DNA from: JBGPYM01 sp041493205
GTDB taxonomy: Bacteria; Bacteroidota; Ignavibacteria; UBA10030; UBA6906
NCBI GenBank assembly: GCA_041493205.1
Contig: JBGPYM010000168.1
Location: 1-7,014 of the forward strand
Length of the DNA: 7,014 nt
Direction: 5' to 3'
Shown here: piece after piece, positions 5,567 to 7,014 of the stretch
How the letters are laid out: each line of letters begins with the position of its first letter
Numbering within the stretch: the first letter of the stretch is position 1
Notes under the pieces: model-generated
What the model was told of the DNA's origin: nothing
Seen by the model: only the letters and a program-made list of their open reading frames with translations
Database searches by the model: none
Position numbers and translations under genes: made by a program

Positions 5567-6917
5567 ACAACCGAACTACTAATGAGCCGATGAGCTCGTC
5601 GCTGACTGACGAGAGATTACCTGCGAAGTCGACCTGAAAGCTGTTGGAGAGGACGAGTCCAAGACCAAACGTCCCGTGGACATACGAGTCCCCCTTCTGG
5701 AACAAGCCCGCCAGGAGCTGGCGCGAGAAAATCCTGTTCGGGTCGGTCGAGTCGTTGACATTTCCCGAAAAGCGGATCCGGTTGTCGGGTTCGACATACA
5801 CGCCGCCCCGAAGGACGAGGGCAACCGATTTCAGAAAGATGACATATTCCGCGCCGCCATGGAACTCGAATCCGTCATCAACCTTGAAATCGGAATCCTT
5901 CGCCGCATCCTCCGAAATCGTCAGGACGAACTTGTCGGTAAGCTGAGAATAACGGATCCAGACGGCGTCGACGGAGAGGGTCAGAACGTCCGTCGGACGG
6001 TAGGAGATGCCGATCCCGGCTGATGACGGAACGTTGAAGTTGATGTCTTTCGTTATGGTAGAGTCCTTCGGGAATGTCGTGAACTTGAACGTGTGTGAGA
6101 GCGAGAACGTGGGCCGCCGCTTGAAGATGGCGCCAATGGCCAGGTTTTCGGTCGGCTTGTAGATCAGCCCTGCATTGATGAAGAAGTTCAGTCCGGTGTC
6201 GTCGATCGTCGCCGTGTTCGCCACACTCCCCGGATCGAAGAGCTCCAGGAAATAGCGGGTGAGGGACGACTGGAGACTGATGGTCGAGACGCCGGCAGAC
6301 GCGCCTATGGAGAACCTGCCGGAAAGCTTGTAGGCAAAGGCGCCACCCCAGTTCACCACCTTGAGCCGGGAATCGGCCCTTACGGGGAAAAAGGTCGATC
6401 CGTCGTGGAGGGTCGGGACAAAGCTTCCCTTCGTAAAGAACGCGCTTTCGAAATTCACCAGCTCGTAGCGGAACGCGGAGAGCGTGATCCCGCGCAGGGG
6501 GAACACCACGCTTGCGAACGAGGGGCTGACGACCGACTGCTTGAATATCTTCGACTCGAGCGCATAATTCGCGGCGGTGCCGGTGCTGGAGAAATTGGCG
6601 ATCTTCTGCTTGAACTGAATGCCCTTGGTTTCAAACGAGATCTCGGGGCGTATCAGGGTGGTCAATCCGGCGGGATTCGATTCGGCCGCGGTGGCATCAT
6701 CGGCGATGGAGATGAATGCGCCCCCGATACCGGCTGCGCGGGCGCCCGGATTGTTGAAGTTGAACCGGAACTGGGCGAAGTTTTCGGTGTTGGTTTGCGC
6801 TGTGGCTCTGAACATCGGAAGCGCTGCCGCCAGGCAAAGGACAATGGCCAGTGTGGTTGGCAAAGTCCCACCGGCAGGGACGCCGGTGCTACTGTCATGA
6901 ATTTTCATGGGGGTCAT
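5565..6917 (-). CDS. FadL/PorV-like outer-membrane beta-barrel protein
   Basis: This is a 450-residue protein. The N-terminus MTPMKIHD is followed by REP-encoded SSTGVPAG, a hydrophobic run (about 19-35) and a likely signal peptidase site ATA|Q at 40/41. The mature N-terminus has NPGARAAGIGGAFISIADDA followed by 'TAAESNPAGL' (57-85). This is the signature stretch shared by FadL/OmpP1 and PorV/PorQ-type barrels. The rest alternates hydrophobic and polar residues in many short strands with Gly/Asn/Asp turns, and the length fits a roughly 14-strand barrel. Role: outer-membrane pore or hydrophobic-substrate uptake; the ligand is not predictable. Starts at 6917 and 6908 are both possible, neither with a Shine-Dalgarno run. 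The stop TAG uses two bases of a REP unit and is followed in frame by a second TAG. The protein ends in Leu, whereas barrel proteins commonly end in an aromatic residue. Confidence 0.78.
   Translation of the reverse strand: MTPMKIHDSSTGVPAGGTLPTTLAIVLCLAAALPMFRATAQTNTENFAQFRFNFNNPGARAAGIGGAFISIADDATAAESNPAGLTTLIRPEISFETKGIQFKQKIANFSSTGTAANYALESKIFKQSVVSPSFASVVFPLRGITLSAFRYELVNFESAFFTKGSFVPTLHDGSTFFPVRADSRLKVVNWGGAFAYKLSGRFSIGASAGVSTISLQSSLTRYFLELFDPGSVANTATIDDTGLNFFINAGLIYKPTENLAIGAIFKRRPTFSLSHTFKFTTFPKDSTITKDINFNVPSSAGIGISYRPTDVLTLSVDAVWIRYSQLTDKFVLTISEDAAKDSDFKVDDGFEFHGGAEYVIFLKSVALVLRGGVYVEPDNRIRFSGNVNDSTDPNRIFSRQLLAGLFQKGDSYVHGTFGLGLVLSNSFQVDFAGNLSSVSDELIGSLVVRL
6869..6893 (-). repeat. 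REP-like unit inside the barrel gene's signal-peptide region
   Basis: All 25 positions fit the consensus, with loop-side variation only (a C to T change in the minus-strand reading, giving a G-T wobble in place of G-C). It is read in frame as SSTGVPAG at residues 9-16 of the barrel protein, between the charged n-region (MTPMKIHD) and the hydrophobic core. The frame through the unit contains no stop. Confidence 0.88.
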
Positions 6918-6924
6918 TGGCGGG

Positions 6925-7014
6925 TTATTGGACTGGCCAGGTTTTGTCGTCCAGCGTGAGGACGAAGCTTACCGACGGGATCGTATCGATGTACGCTTCC
7001 AGCGTCACAGATCC
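6925..7014 (-). CDS. C-terminus of an unknown protein, partial
   Basis: An open minus-strand frame enters at the window edge and ends with TAA at 6927-6925 after 29 codons. The peptide ends in LTLDDKTWPVQ and looks like alternating beta-strand sequence (VTLEAYIDTIPSVSFVLTL). Codon third positions are GC-rich, as in the neighbouring genes. The next gene starts only 7 nt (ATG 6917) or 16 nt (ATG 6908) later on the same strand, so the two are probably co-transcribed. The family cannot be recognised from this fragment. Confidence 0.6.
   Translation of the reverse strand, partial: GSVTLEAYIDTIPSVSFVLTLDDKTWPVQ

Overview
The window looks like chromosomal DNA from a free-living, fairly GC-rich Gram-negative bacterium. 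Signal peptides ahead of periplasm-type proteins and a FadL/PorV-like outer-membrane barrel imply an outer membrane. The mix of PilV/PilW/PilX-like pilin genes, tandem TPR secretory proteins and a 'GARAAGIGGAF...NPAGL' barrel suggests the Bacteroidota/Ignavibacteriota/Chlorobi side of the tree or a similar uncultured lineage. That placement is an inference with low confidence; nothing here is a phylogenetic marker.

Layout. Positions 1-109 hold a REP-like palindrome and a doubtful, partial minus-strand ORF. Positions 110-456 are AT-richer and non-coding, with a hairpin, a candidate sigma70-type promoter (305-334), a spaced direct repeat and a short inverted repeat. Positions 457-2660 are a tight plus-strand operon of three small membrane-anchored proteins that resemble the minor pilins PilV/MshD, PilW and PilX in order. 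None has a canonical prepilin-peptidase site. After a 20-bp convergent junction, everything from 2681 to 7014 is read on the minus strand. In transcription order this is the C-terminus of an unknown protein (7014-6925), an outer-membrane beta-barrel (6917-5565), a 144-nt gap with three REP-like units, a TPR protein with a duplicated 'WYVxYE' module (5420-4005), and a paralogous TPR protein with one such module (3952-2681).

The most notable element is a 25-bp repeat present five times, always in the same orientation. Read on the minus strand it has a GTAG head directly followed by a perfect CACCGGC/GCCGGTG palindrome. This is the architecture of REP sequences mobilised by RAYT (TnpA-REP) Y1 transposases. 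Three copies form an exact 38-bp-period array between the barrel gene and the first TPR gene. The first of these, in transcription order, supplies the barrel gene's stop codon. Another copy lies in frame inside the barrel's signal peptide, and the copy at 1-25 would read in the same frame in the partial ORF there. No transposase gene is visible.

How the genes may work together. The plus-strand operon probably makes accessory or tip components of a type IV pilus or type II secretion-like filament. The minus-strand cluster probably makes an outer-membrane protein and two periplasmic TPR scaffolds, with the REP hairpins placed where they could change relative expression of upstream and downstream genes. 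No direct functional link between the two convergent operons is visible.
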